Source: JAJPXC01 sp964562375 (lineage in GTDB: Bacteria; Bacteroidota; Bacteroidia; Bacteroidales; Muribaculaceae). Taken from it: 26,938 nt of DNA. The stretch is taken from NCBI GenBank assembly GCA_964562375.1, contig CAZLSW010000045.1, forward strand, positions 1 through 26,938, in the 5' to 3' direction. Below the pieces are notes generated by a model, which saw only the letters and a program-made list of their open reading frames with translations, did not search any database and was not told the DNA's origin. Made by a program: the position numbers and the translations under genes. Shown here piece by piece: positions 15,436 through 22,625 of this stretch (the stretch's first letter is position 1; each line of letters starts with the position of its first letter).

Positions 15436-16425
15436 TTAGCCTTGGAGACGGGAGAAATATACAAGAATATCGTCCCAGCTCTTGAAATCGTCTTTGCCAA
15501 ACTCCAGGCAAGTAGCCAATGAATCCTCATGGGGATTACGGGTAATCAGATAGTCGGCGTAGAGCATCGCTGGCCGATTGGAGAAAATCACGCGGTCGTA
15601 GGCGGCCACGCTCAACTCCTCGGTGAGCCAACGGCTCCAATCCACCATCGACTGAGGGTGGTTGGTGGGAGCCGGGCACAGGAACAGCACGTTATAGGTC
15701 TCGGCAAGCGTCTCGACGGTTCTCAGGAGCGACGAGTAGGCGTTGCCGTACTGGTCGCGCAACGTGGAATGGTCGATTACGATCGTTTGTCGCTCAATGC
15801 CACGCTGGCGGTCGTCAATCCAGCGTATCACTTGCGACAGATAATGGGTAACCACCGTGTCAACCAGCCTATGGCCTCCGTGGAAAGAGATGGCCCGCGG
15901 GTAATGTTCCAGGAACAGGTCGCGCGTGTTGACAGTGTCGTCCTTGTCGCCAAACATGCCCCACACATGCTCCCTGTCCTGGTCGTCCAAGCCTTGGAAG
16001 CATTCCTGGGTCAACGCCTCATATTCCTTGGCCAAAGCCTTGGTAACCACTGTTTCGGTTTCGCCATCCTCGCGAGGATTGGACCACACCAGCTTGCCGA
16101 TCATGCCATGCTCGTGCATTGTCTTGCCCATCTCCAGGGCCGGGTTGACCAAGATACGGTCCACACCACGCAGCATCTCCCCCATCATGCCACCCATGGA
16201 GGTGGCGAAAATCAAGTGGGGGCGTTCCTCGGCTACCATCTTGCGTAGCATGGCCATCGCTTCGTCGGGCTTAAGAGGGACATCGCGAGCGATAACCCGG
16301 GCATTAGGCATAAGTTGACGTAACAACTTCACTGTACCGCTTTGGGCCGACGATCCAAAACCGTGAATATACATCACGGTCTTGTCGCGCATTAGTTCGG
16401 GAAATTCTTTAAAATATTGGCTCAT
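15436..16425 (-). CDS. YqiA/YcfP-like alpha/beta hydrolase fused to a degenerate HAD/NT5C-like domain
   Basis: Encodes 329 residues. Seen: residues about 14-205 form a YqiA-type hydrolase with MYIHGFGSSAQSG (oxyanion region), the nucleophile motif ATSMGG (S76), an acid candidate in GDKDDTV (D160 or D163) and GGHR (H185). Residues about 212-329 resemble the deoxyribonucleotidase (NT5C-type HAD) family: TIVIDHS where the family has DxD, then VLFLCPAP, and a C-terminal YADYLITRNP ... FGKDDFKSWDDIL matching the family's final strand pattern. The HAD nucleophile motif is changed from DxD to D218-H-S, so that domain may not catalyse. The gene overlaps the upstream gene by 4 bases (ATGA) and closes a glycosyltransferase operon. 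The substrate is unknown. Hydrolase fold confidence is high, HAD assignment moderate. Confidence 0.75.
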   Translation of the reverse strand: MSQYFKEFPELMRDKTVMYIHGFGSSAQSGTVKLLRQLMPNARVIARDVPLKPDEAMAMLRKMVAEERPHLIFATSMGGMMGEMLRGVDRILVNPALEMGKTMHEHGMIGKLVWSNPREDGETETVVTKALAKEYEALTQECFQGLDDQDREHVWGMFGDKDDTVNTRDLFLEHYPRAISFHGGHRLVDTVVTHYLSQVIRWIDDRQRGIERQTIVIDHSTLRDQYGNAYSSLLRTVETLAETYNVLFLCPAPTNHPQSMVDWSRWLTEELSVAAYDRVIFSNRPAMLYADYLITRNPHEDSLATCLEFGKDDFKSWDDILVYFSRLQG

Positions 16426-17228
16426 ATGTTATCGATTGTTGACCGGGGGAATGCGTCAATGTAGCTACCTGGTGTAACGTTGATTACCTCGCTGCCCACC
16501 GCCTTGGCAAATCGCGCGATTTGGTGGTAGGCTCGGAAAGCCACGTAAAACGAGTGGACGATTTCGTGCAAGCGATATCCGCGATATTCCGAGTCGACAC
16601 GTTTTTGTTCCCCTTCAGGCTCTTTGTAGAAATGAGGCTGTACCGACACCACCTCGTTGCGCTCATTCACCCAAATCGACTGCATCCACGAGTGGTCGGC
16701 ACCCGCCACTAGCACCTTCTTGTAACCTAGCCATAAGGCAATCATTATCGACGGTATCAGCACGTTGCGTGGCCGTGGCATCGCCAACCGCCACTGCATC
16801 AGCTTCTTTTTCAACCACGGCGATGCATCCACTCCCACAGCATTAAAGCGCTCTACCGTCACCTTAGTGCCTCTAAAATCGGGGACATTTTTGGAGGTGG
16901 CGGGTACAAACAGCGTCATCTTCCAATTCACCTGCTTGAGCCTTTCAATCAATTGCTTAACCCGCTCGTTGGGGGAGAAGAAATGAGGATCGGCCAGTAC
17001 ATAGTATCGTGGCTTGATAGCGGTGAAATCGTCGGCCAATGCGGCGAAGTTGACAGCCATGCAAGTGGTTGACTTTAATATATCTAGATGATTGTCAATC
17101 GTTTGCCTTAGCGAAGGGCCATTACCCAGCACGATAATAGTGTCACCCTCAGCGTGCGGCTTTATCCGTGCGCGGTAACGGGATTGCAACAATGTCTTGC
17201 CGATGGATTTTATGGAGGAAGTAAACAT
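16422..17228 (-). CDS. GNGPSL-type protein (DUF115/MptE-like or GT42-like), glycan-linked
   Basis: Encodes 268 residues from the ATG at 17228. The reading frame is open to 17315, but that start would overlap the upstream gene by 80 bases and adds a non-conserved leader; 17228 lies 8 bases after the previous stop. Seen: IIVLGNGPSLRQT (31-43), a nucleotide-binding signature shared by DUF115 proteins and GT42 sialyltransferases; YYVLADPHFF (76-84); and IALWLGYKKVLVAGADHSW (163-181), also like those families. No signal peptide or membrane span is seen. Context, between a GT2 enzyme and a hydrolase in one operon, supports a transferase or modifying role in surface glycan synthesis (inference). The donor and acceptor cannot be told. 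Confidence 0.7.
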   Translation of the reverse strand: MFTSSIKSIGKTLLQSRYRARIKPHAEGDTIIVLGNGPSLRQTIDNHLDILKSTTCMAVNFAALADDFTAIKPRYYVLADPHFFSPNERVKQLIERLKQVNWKMTLFVPATSKNVPDFRGTKVTVERFNAVGVDASPWLKKKLMQWRLAMPRPRNVLIPSIMIALWLGYKKVLVAGADHSWMQSIWVNERNEVVSVQPHFYKEPEGEQKRVDSEYRGYRLHEIVHSFYVAFRAYHQIARFAKAVGSEVINVTPGSYIDAFPRSTIDNI

Positions 17229-17235
17229 TTGGATA

Positions 17236-17982
17236 TCAACTCTTTTGGTAGTTGTAAAAATAGCGGCGTAGCAGCGTCCACGGCCACACGCGGTAGCCGT
17301 TGGAACGCAAGGCACGCAATTTCTCCCAATTGTTGGTGATAAGGCGCGCCTTTATAGTGGCTGAAAGACCACCCGTGGCCATGTCCACCATGTCAACGGG
17401 CAGATACTGTCCCTTGAGGCCCAATCGTCCAGCCATACGCACGAAGTAGTCGAAATCGCCCGCGATAATGTAATTTTCGTTGTACAACCCCACCTTGCCT
17501 ACCGTCTCGCGGGTAAGGTAGAGCGAGGGATGAGGGGGACAGAAGCCGATTTTTAGCAACTCGGGGGTAAAGCGGTCGGAGCGATACAAGCGCGTCACTC
17601 GCCCCGTTTGACGGTTGGTAAAATGAATGTCACCATAGACGAAGGGTGCCCCCGTCGACACGAACGCCTGTTGCACCTGGCTTAAAATAGTATCACTGGA
17701 GTAGAGATCCCCGGCATGGAGGATTCCTATAACGTCGCCTGTAGCCAACGCCAATCCGCGGTTAAGAGCCTGATATACCCCATTGTCGGGCGCCGATATC
17801 CACTTCACCCGAGAGGGATTAGCCTCGGCAGTTGCCTTGACGATCTCCAAGGTATTGTCCGAGGAGTTGCCGTCGACGATTACAAGTTCTATATCCACGT
17901 CACGCTGGGAGAGGACGCTGTCAAGAGTCGCTTGAAGTAGCGAGGCACGGTTGCGGGTAGCGGTGATAATCGAGAAGCGCAT
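17236..17982 (-). CDS. Family 2 glycosyltransferase (GT-A fold)
   Basis: Encodes 248 residues. Seen: the N-terminal GT2 pattern MRFSIITATRNRASLLQATLDSV, then LVIVDGNSSDNT, APDNGVYQALNRGLALATGD and GILHAGDLY (the position of the metal/nucleotide DxD-type motif), later FVYGD and AGDFDYFVRM (the likely catalytic ED-like region). This is the WcaA-like type common in capsule, LPS and exopolysaccharide loci. It is cytoplasmic or membrane-associated and transfers a sugar from a nucleotide-sugar donor to a growing glycan. Its ATG overlaps the stop of the preceding membrane-protein gene by one base (TAATG), so translation is probably coupled. The C-terminus is rich in Trp, Arg and Tyr. Sugar specificity cannot be judged. 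Confidence 0.92.
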   Translation of the reverse strand: MRFSIITATRNRASLLQATLDSVLSQRDVDIELVIVDGNSSDNTLEIVKATAEANPSRVKWISAPDNGVYQALNRGLALATGDVIGILHAGDLYSSDTILSQVQQAFVSTGAPFVYGDIHFTNRQTGRVTRLYRSDRFTPELLKIGFCPPHPSLYLTRETVGKVGLYNENYIIAGDFDYFVRMAGRLGLKGQYLPVDMVDMATGGLSATIKARLITNNWEKLRALRSNGYRVWPWTLLRRYFYNYQKS

Positions 17983-19391
17983 TACATTAAGATATTGGAG
18001 TGTTGAATATTATAGGCCGCGGCCAGAGCCACCGCGACAAGCGCCACATAGGCTATCGCCCAGCGTCGCAAGGCAGTGTAATAAGCGCGGTGGGAGAGCA
18101 CGTACAAAGTTGCCGGGATCACCAGGCACAGCAACGGCACGGTGTAGCGAGCCTGCGTACCCCCGGTGTAGAACGCGAGGCACACATATACGATTATTGC
18201 CCACAATAGCAATCGGTTGACTGTTTTGGGACCTTGTCGGCAAGCCCTAAAGATGTAGAAGATCACCACTCCTCCCGTAAGATACCATGTGTAGGAAAGT
18301 TTCATCAAGGGCATAGTCACGGCCATATCGGAGATATAGCTGAAGTTGAACGGTAATGGGGAGAGGTACTGCACGCTTAGGGTGAGTGGAAGAAAGAGGA
18401 AGCGGATAACCGCCGGCTCGCTGAAGTAGCCATGCTCCACAATGAATTCCTCGTATTTTTCCCGGCCTTCGTTACTGAACACAAATCCATATTCATTATG
18501 GGTGAACAATCGTTCCAATAGACTGAACCAGGCCTTTTCCCTGAAAGCGATGTCGAATGCCACGATGAACACCATCAAAGCGATCAGTACCGGGAGCACA
18601 CGCTTGAACGTTGGCCAAGGAATAAGGCAAAAGGCTCCGACTACCATAATGAATAAGCACCCGGGGCGTAACACCGCGAATATCACAACTGCCCCGACCA
18701 AAGCCCAAAGCGACAAGGGCTTGTTTTCCCCATGCCGAAGGGCCAACAATGCCCAGACGCACATCGCCATCGCCAGGAACGTCCAGCTTTCCTTGAGTAA
18801 CACCGTGCCATTAACCGAGTAGTAGGCTGTGAGCGAGAGGATTGCCATTGCCCATGTGTGCACCTTGGAGCGAGGCCACGACGTGAATTGGTCCAAAGCC
18901 AATACCGACACCTTAGCGCCGACGATGATCGACAGCACCGACACAAGCGCATTAATCACCATCACCGGCACTATCGACACCCCACCGGTAACCCACCACA
19001 CGCACGCCATAAGCGCCCCGTAGCCGCTTTGAATTGGATTGATCTGACCCCCTGGGGCTCCGTACCACCACTGGGCTTCCTCCCAATAGCGGAGCATGTC
19101 CCAATTCGTGAAAAGAGGATCGGCAGTAGTGCGTCCTACGGCAGTTGTCCAGCCCCAAATGTTGACAATCGTTCCAACAACCGTTAAGGTTGTGACAATC
19201 AGCAGTATCCACCATCCGCCCGCATTGTTGCAAGGCAATGAACGATAGGCCAAAGCCACCAGTCCCCAAACGCCACAGAAAGCCAAAGCCGTGCTCCACC
19301 ACTGCGCTCCAGGAAACACCAACAGGACGGCCACCACTATCGCGAGGGCCACCACTTGCGCTATCCAGAATATTCTCTTGCTTGGAAACAT
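17982..19391 (-). CDS. Multi-spanning membrane protein, GT-C/ArnT-like glycosyltransferase candidate
   Basis: Encodes 469 residues from the ATG at 19391. The frame can be extended to a TTG at 19412, but that lies almost at the predicted transcription start, so the ATG is preferred. Seen: about 10-12 hydrophobic segments over the whole length; a long first extracytoplasmic loop with WDMLRYWEEAQWW, where GT-C enzymes carry acidic catalytic residues; and a late GTQARYTVPLLCLVIP motif like the ArnT/PMT-type R-Y-x-x-P pattern. The family uses lipid-linked sugars at the outer face of the inner membrane. First gene of a four-gene operon with a GT2 and a GNGPSL-type enzyme. An O-antigen polymerase or ligase role is an alternative. 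Confidence 0.75.
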   Translation of the reverse strand: MFPSKRIFWIAQVVALAIVVAVLLVFPGAQWWSTALAFCGVWGLVALAYRSLPCNNAGGWWILLIVTTLTVVGTIVNIWGWTTAVGRTTADPLFTNWDMLRYWEEAQWWYGAPGGQINPIQSGYGALMACVWWVTGGVSIVPVMVINALVSVLSIIVGAKVSVLALDQFTSWPRSKVHTWAMAILSLTAYYSVNGTVLLKESWTFLAMAMCVWALLALRHGENKPLSLWALVGAVVIFAVLRPGCLFIMVVGAFCLIPWPTFKRVLPVLIALMVFIVAFDIAFREKAWFSLLERLFTHNEYGFVFSNEGREKYEEFIVEHGYFSEPAVIRFLFLPLTLSVQYLSPLPFNFSYISDMAVTMPLMKLSYTWYLTGGVVIFYIFRACRQGPKTVNRLLLWAIIVYVCLAFYTGGTQARYTVPLLCLVIPATLYVLSHRAYYTALRRWAIAYVALVAVALAAAYNIQHSNILM

Positions 19392-19417
19392 TTCGGCGGG
19401 AAACGGAAACAATATGG

Positions 19418-19425
19418 CAAAGTTA
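19418..19425 (-). promoter_or_regulatory. Promoter -7 element (TAACTTTG) of the envelope-sugar operon
   Basis: On the minus strand TAACTTTG is an exact match to TAnnTTTG. Transcription would start about 19411-19413, some 20 bases before the ATG at 19391, which supports that start over the upstream TTG. No good -33 box is visible. Confidence 0.6.
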
Positions 19426-19468
19426 CAACAATTTGCCCAAACCTAGCCGCCTATCCCGCGAAAATCGT

Positions 19469-19476
19469 TAACTTCG
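19469..19476 (+). promoter_or_regulatory. Promoter -7 element (TAACTTCG) of glsA-glsB
   Basis: TAACTTCG, the same variant as at rpsP, lies 17 bases before the ATG at 19494. The implied leader is only about 10-15 nt. The frame open to 19356 lies upstream of this element, so the longer start is unlikely. No clear -33 box is visible. Confidence 0.5.
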
Positions 19477-19493
19477 CGCTGAATTTCCTCGTT

Positions 19494-20411
19494 ATGAGCT
19501 ACGCCAACGCATCTCAAGCCACCGCCGCTCTTGGCCATACCTCGCAGGCAATCCCCTCGAAAGGGATTACCCACCAGCCTATGCCCATGCGTATCGACGT
19601 GGCTAAGGTAATCGAGGAACGCGTGCCTCGAAAATATCGGCGTTGGATCCCCAAATGGCTTATCCGATGGCTCGAGCGCACAATCTGCCAGGACCAGCTC
19701 AACGAGATGCTACGAGTAAACGCCGGGAAAGAAGGCTCGGAATTCTGTCGCGGCGTCCTTGATCACTTGGAAATCAACCTGGCTATCCATGGGCAGCTCC
19801 CCGACCCTGACGACAAACGAGTGATGATTGTGTCCAATCATCCCCTGGGGGGTCTTGATGGAATGGCGCTGATTATGGCCGTGGCCGATCATTACGGCGT
19901 GGAGCCACTTTTTGTGGTCAACGACCTGCTGATGGCAGTAGAGCCGTTGCGGCCCGTGTTCGTCCCCGTCAACAAGCATGGCCGACAGAGCCGACAAGCT
20001 GTGGAAGCAATGGTGCAAGCACTCAAAAGCGACCGCCCGGTGCTGTATTTCCCGGCGGGACTCGTTTCCCGACGCGCCCCCGATGGCGGCATCGCCGACC
20101 TCCGTTGGCAGAAAACATTCGTTAATAAATGCAAAGAAACAGGCCGAGCGGTGGTCCCTTGCTTTTTTGATGGGGAAAATACGCCATTTTTTTATAATTT
20201 TGCACGGCGCAGAGAGCGACTAGGCTTAAAGTTCAACATAGAGATGATATATCTCCCAAGAGAGGTGTTCCGTTGCAAGCAAAGCAGCTTCTCAATCACT
20301 TTTGGCCAAGCAATCCCTGCCCACGACCTTGTAGGAGGCGCACAAGCCCAAGACACTGCCGACATGCTCCGTGCCAGCGTCTACAACTTGCGCCCAGTAA
20401 CCCAAAAGTAG
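19494..20411 (+). CDS. glsA: Lyso-lipid O-acyltransferase (PlsC-type), probable GlsA of glycine-lipid synthesis
   Basis: Encodes 305 residues from the ATG at 19494; the frame is open from 19356, but that would extend across the promoter. Seen: an acyltransferase block I VSNHPLGGLDG (H116, D122; the H-to-D spacing is five, as in the HPxG subfamily rather than the usual four), block II-like VPVNKHGRQSR, block III VLYFPAGLVSR and block IV-like VVPCFFDGENTPFF. Family role: transfers an acyl chain from acyl-ACP or acyl-CoA to a hydroxyl. Head-to-tail pairing with a GNAT lipid N-acyltransferase 10 bases downstream matches the glsB/glsA pair known from Bacteroides thetaiotaomicron, where they make mono- and di-acylated glycine lipids. 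Membrane-associated. OlsA-like ornithine-lipid synthesis is an alternative. Confidence 0.85.
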   Translation: MSYANASQATAALGHTSQAIPSKGITHQPMPMRIDVAKVIEERVPRKYRRWIPKWLIRWLERTICQDQLNEMLRVNAGKEGSEFCRGVLDHLEINLAIHGQLPDPDDKRVMIVSNHPLGGLDGMALIMAVADHYGVEPLFVVNDLLMAVEPLRPVFVPVNKHGRQSRQAVEAMVQALKSDRPVLYFPAGLVSRRAPDGGIADLRWQKTFVNKCKETGRAVVPCFFDGENTPFFYNFARRRERLGLKFNIEMIYLPREVFRCKQSSFSITFGQAIPAHDLVGGAQAQDTADMLRASVYNLRPVTQK

Positions 20412-20420
20412 CCAACCAAA

Positions 20421-21341
20421 GTGCAAGAGATAATACCCGCGGTCGACCTCGACCTGATCAAAAGCGAACTCACCCCCGAGCGGTTGTTGCGACCCACCAA
20501 CAAGGCGGGCAACCTTATCTACGTAGTTGACGCCCACTGCGCCCCTAACACCATGCGTGAGATTGGACGCCTCCGCGAAATCGCTTTCCGTGCTTCCGGC
20601 GGTGGCACAGGTAAGGACTGCGACATCGACCAGTTCGACACCATGACCCCTCCATGCAAGCAACTGCTTGTGTGGGACCCCGACGCCGAGCTTATCCTCG
20701 GCGGATACCGTTTCATCCCAGGTGGAGACATCAAAATTGAAAACGGTCTCCCTCGTATCGCTACCTCACACATGTTCCAATTTTCCAAGGAGTTCCTCAA
20801 CAACTACCTTCCTTATACCATCGAGCTCGGTCGCTCTTTCGTAAGGGTGGAGTATCAATCCACTCGAGCCGGAGTAAAGGCCATTTACGCGCTCGACAAC
20901 CTATGGGACGGCTTGGGCGCCTTGACCGTCGTTTATCCCGAGATTAAATACCTCTTCGGGAAAATGACCATGTACCCCAGCTACCACCGCGAGTGCCGCG
21001 ACATGCTCTTGGCGTTCCTCAACAAGCATTTCCCCGACCCCGACCATCTCGTGCGGCCGATTCATCCTCTCGAAGGCGTCAACTGGCACCGATATAAGGA
21101 CGTGTTCAACGGCGACACATTCAAGGACGATTACCGCATCCTCAACCAGACAATCCGTTCCTACGGTTACAACATTCCACCCCTGGTCAACGCCTACATG
21201 AGCCTGTCGCCCACAATGCGCTTGTTCGGGACGGCCATCAACGACGAGTTTGGCGACGTCGAGGAGACCGGCATCTTCTATGTCATCGATGAAATATTCG
21301 ACGAAAAGAAAGACCGCCACATCTCCACTTACCACGCTTAA
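20421..21341 (+). CDS. glsB: Amino-acid N-acyltransferase (OlsB/hemolysin-like GNAT), probable GlsB
   Basis: Encodes 306 residues from a GTG at 20421, 9 bases after the glsA stop; the next in-frame Met (residue 45) would remove the conserved beginning. Seen: the hallmark block EIGRLREIAFRASGGGTGKDCDIDQFD (positions 47-73), the following GGYRFIPG, and later YTIELGRSFVRVEYQ, all typical of OlsB/GlsB-type lipid N-acyltransferases. Role: first step of amino-acid lipid formation, attaching a 3-hydroxy-fatty acyl chain to the amino group of glycine, after which the O-acyltransferase adds a second chain. In this window the O-acyltransferase gene comes first. No signal peptide or membrane span. glsA and glsB are almost certainly one transcript. 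Confidence 0.87.
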   Translation: MQEIIPAVDLDLIKSELTPERLLRPTNKAGNLIYVVDAHCAPNTMREIGRLREIAFRASGGGTGKDCDIDQFDTMTPPCKQLLVWDPDAELILGGYRFIPGGDIKIENGLPRIATSHMFQFSKEFLNNYLPYTIELGRSFVRVEYQSTRAGVKAIYALDNLWDGLGALTVVYPEIKYLFGKMTMYPSYHRECRDMLLAFLNKHFPDPDHLVRPIHPLEGVNWHRYKDVFNGDTFKDDYRILNQTIRSYGYNIPPLVNAYMSLSPTMRLFGTAINDEFGDVEETGIFYVIDEIFDEKKDRHISTYHA

Positions 21342-21428
21342 TCCCCGCCCCGTCCTCCCCCTATCCTTCCCCCTCTCCTTTCCTCCTTTCTTCCTTTCAT
21401 CCTTTTATATAGACTACCCAGCTAGCCC
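21342..21428 (+). other. Pyrimidine-rich spacer between glsB and sbcD
   Basis: The 87-base gap is almost all C and T on the plus strand from 21342 to 21405. An uninterrupted 35-base pyrimidine run covers 21364-21398. No hairpin terminator or TAnnTTTG promoter is visible, so sbcD may be read from the upstream transcript. Such tracts can form triplex DNA or be prone to polymerase slippage (general knowledge). Confidence 0.6.
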
Positions 21429-22625
21429 ATGAAAATCCTCCACACCAGCGACTGGCACCTTGGCCAGAACTTTTACAACTATGACCGCGACTTGGAGCAT
21501 CGCTATTTCTTCTCCCAGCTATCCGATATCGTCCAACACACCCATCCCGACGCCCTTGTGGTGAGCGGAGACATCTTCAACACCTGGGCTCCTAACGTGC
21601 AAGCCCAAAAACTTTTCGTCGACGCTGTTATCGCCCTTCACGACCATTCACCCGAAACGGTAATCGTGATCACAGCCGGCAATCACGACAGCGGAAGCCG
21701 CCTCGAAGCCGAGCGCAAACTATGGCACCGCCTCGGCGTGCATGTCATCGGCGGATACCGTCGCAATGAGGACGGAGAATTTGACCCTTCGCAATTCATC
21801 GTCGACGCCAACGGCAAAGGTTGGATCGTGGCTGTGCCCTTCTTCCATCCCTCCAATTTCCCTGCGGTGGCTACCGACATGGAGGCCGACAGTCGACAAG
21901 CCATGTTTTTTGACCGCCTTTTGAATTCTCTCCCCAGCGACGGGCTCCCCGTGGTGATGATGGCCCATCTGGCCGTTGACGGTTGCAACTTCCGTGGCCA
22001 CGAGGATCAAGCAATGATTGGCGGTCAATTCACCACCCAGCTCCAATCTCTTGGCTCGGGATACGATTATATGGCTCTAGGTCACATCCACATGCCTCAA
22101 AAAATCAGTCGCCGAGTCTACTACAGTGGTAGCCCTATCCCTCTGAGTTTCACCGAGGACTACGATCATTACATCAACCTGGTGGAGATTCCGGCCCATG
22201 GCGACGAGCCACAAGTGGAAAAGATCAAGATCAACGCTCTTAGGCACGTTGCCACAATCCCCGCCGACGGGGCACCACTCGAAGAAGCACTACAAGCGCT
22301 TGCCGATTTCGACAACCTGGACAACAGTTACGTGCGCCTTCTAGTCGACCAGGACGAGCCACTGGCCGCCGACGCCGAGGATCGTGCCCGCAAAGCCACC
22401 GAGGGCAAGCAATGCCTTTTCTGCCACGTGCAACGCAAGCCCCGTGAAGTGTCGCGGTCCCACGACACCCCTTTCCACATCGAGGACACCTCGGAATTCA
22501 ACCGACTGAAACCCATCGACATCGCCCTCCATTACTATCGCAAGACCAACAACGCCGAAATGGATCCCCGATTGGTGGCGCTCTTGAATCAGGCTATCGA
22601 CTCAGCTAATACCGTAATCTCATGA
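21429..22625 (+). CDS. sbcD: Exonuclease subunit SbcD (Mre11-type)
   Basis: Encodes 398 residues, a normal length. Seen: the metallophosphoesterase motifs I HTSDWHLGQ (D8, H10), II VVSGDIFN (D48), III TAGNHDSGS (N85, H86), then MMAHLAVDG and ALGHIHMPQ as the C-terminal metal-binding histidines. All di-manganese ligands appear intact. Role: nuclease subunit of the SbcCD (Mre11-Rad50-like) complex, which cuts hairpins and processes blocked DNA ends. The stop overlaps the start of sbcC by 4 bases (ATGA), the standard coupling for this operon. The partner gene is interrupted, so whether a working complex is made is uncertain. Confidence 0.96.
   Translation: MKILHTSDWHLGQNFYNYDRDLEHRYFFSQLSDIVQHTHPDALVVSGDIFNTWAPNVQAQKLFVDAVIALHDHSPETVIVITAGNHDSGSRLEAERKLWHRLGVHVIGGYRRNEDGEFDPSQFIVDANGKGWIVAVPFFHPSNFPAVATDMEADSRQAMFFDRLLNSLPSDGLPVVMMAHLAVDGCNFRGHEDQAMIGGQFTTQLQSLGSGYDYMALGHIHMPQKISRRVYYSGSPIPLSFTEDYDHYINLVEIPAHGDEPQVEKIKINALRHVATIPADGAPLEEALQALADFDNLDNSYVRLLVDQDEPLAADAEDRARKATEGKQCLFCHVQRKPREVSRSHDTPFHIEDTSEFNRLKPIDIALHYYRKTNNAEMDPRLVALLNQAIDSANTVIS

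Noticed and set aside
17229..17315. 29-residue N-terminal extension of the GNGPSL protein
   Set aside because: It overlaps the upstream GT2 gene by 80 bases and looks non-conserved; the ATG at 17228 lies just after the GT2 stop.
19356..19493. 46-residue N-terminal extension of the GlsA frame
   Set aside because: It would be translated from upstream of the TAACTTCG promoter element and overlaps the start of the divergent gene; the ATG at 19494 fits better.
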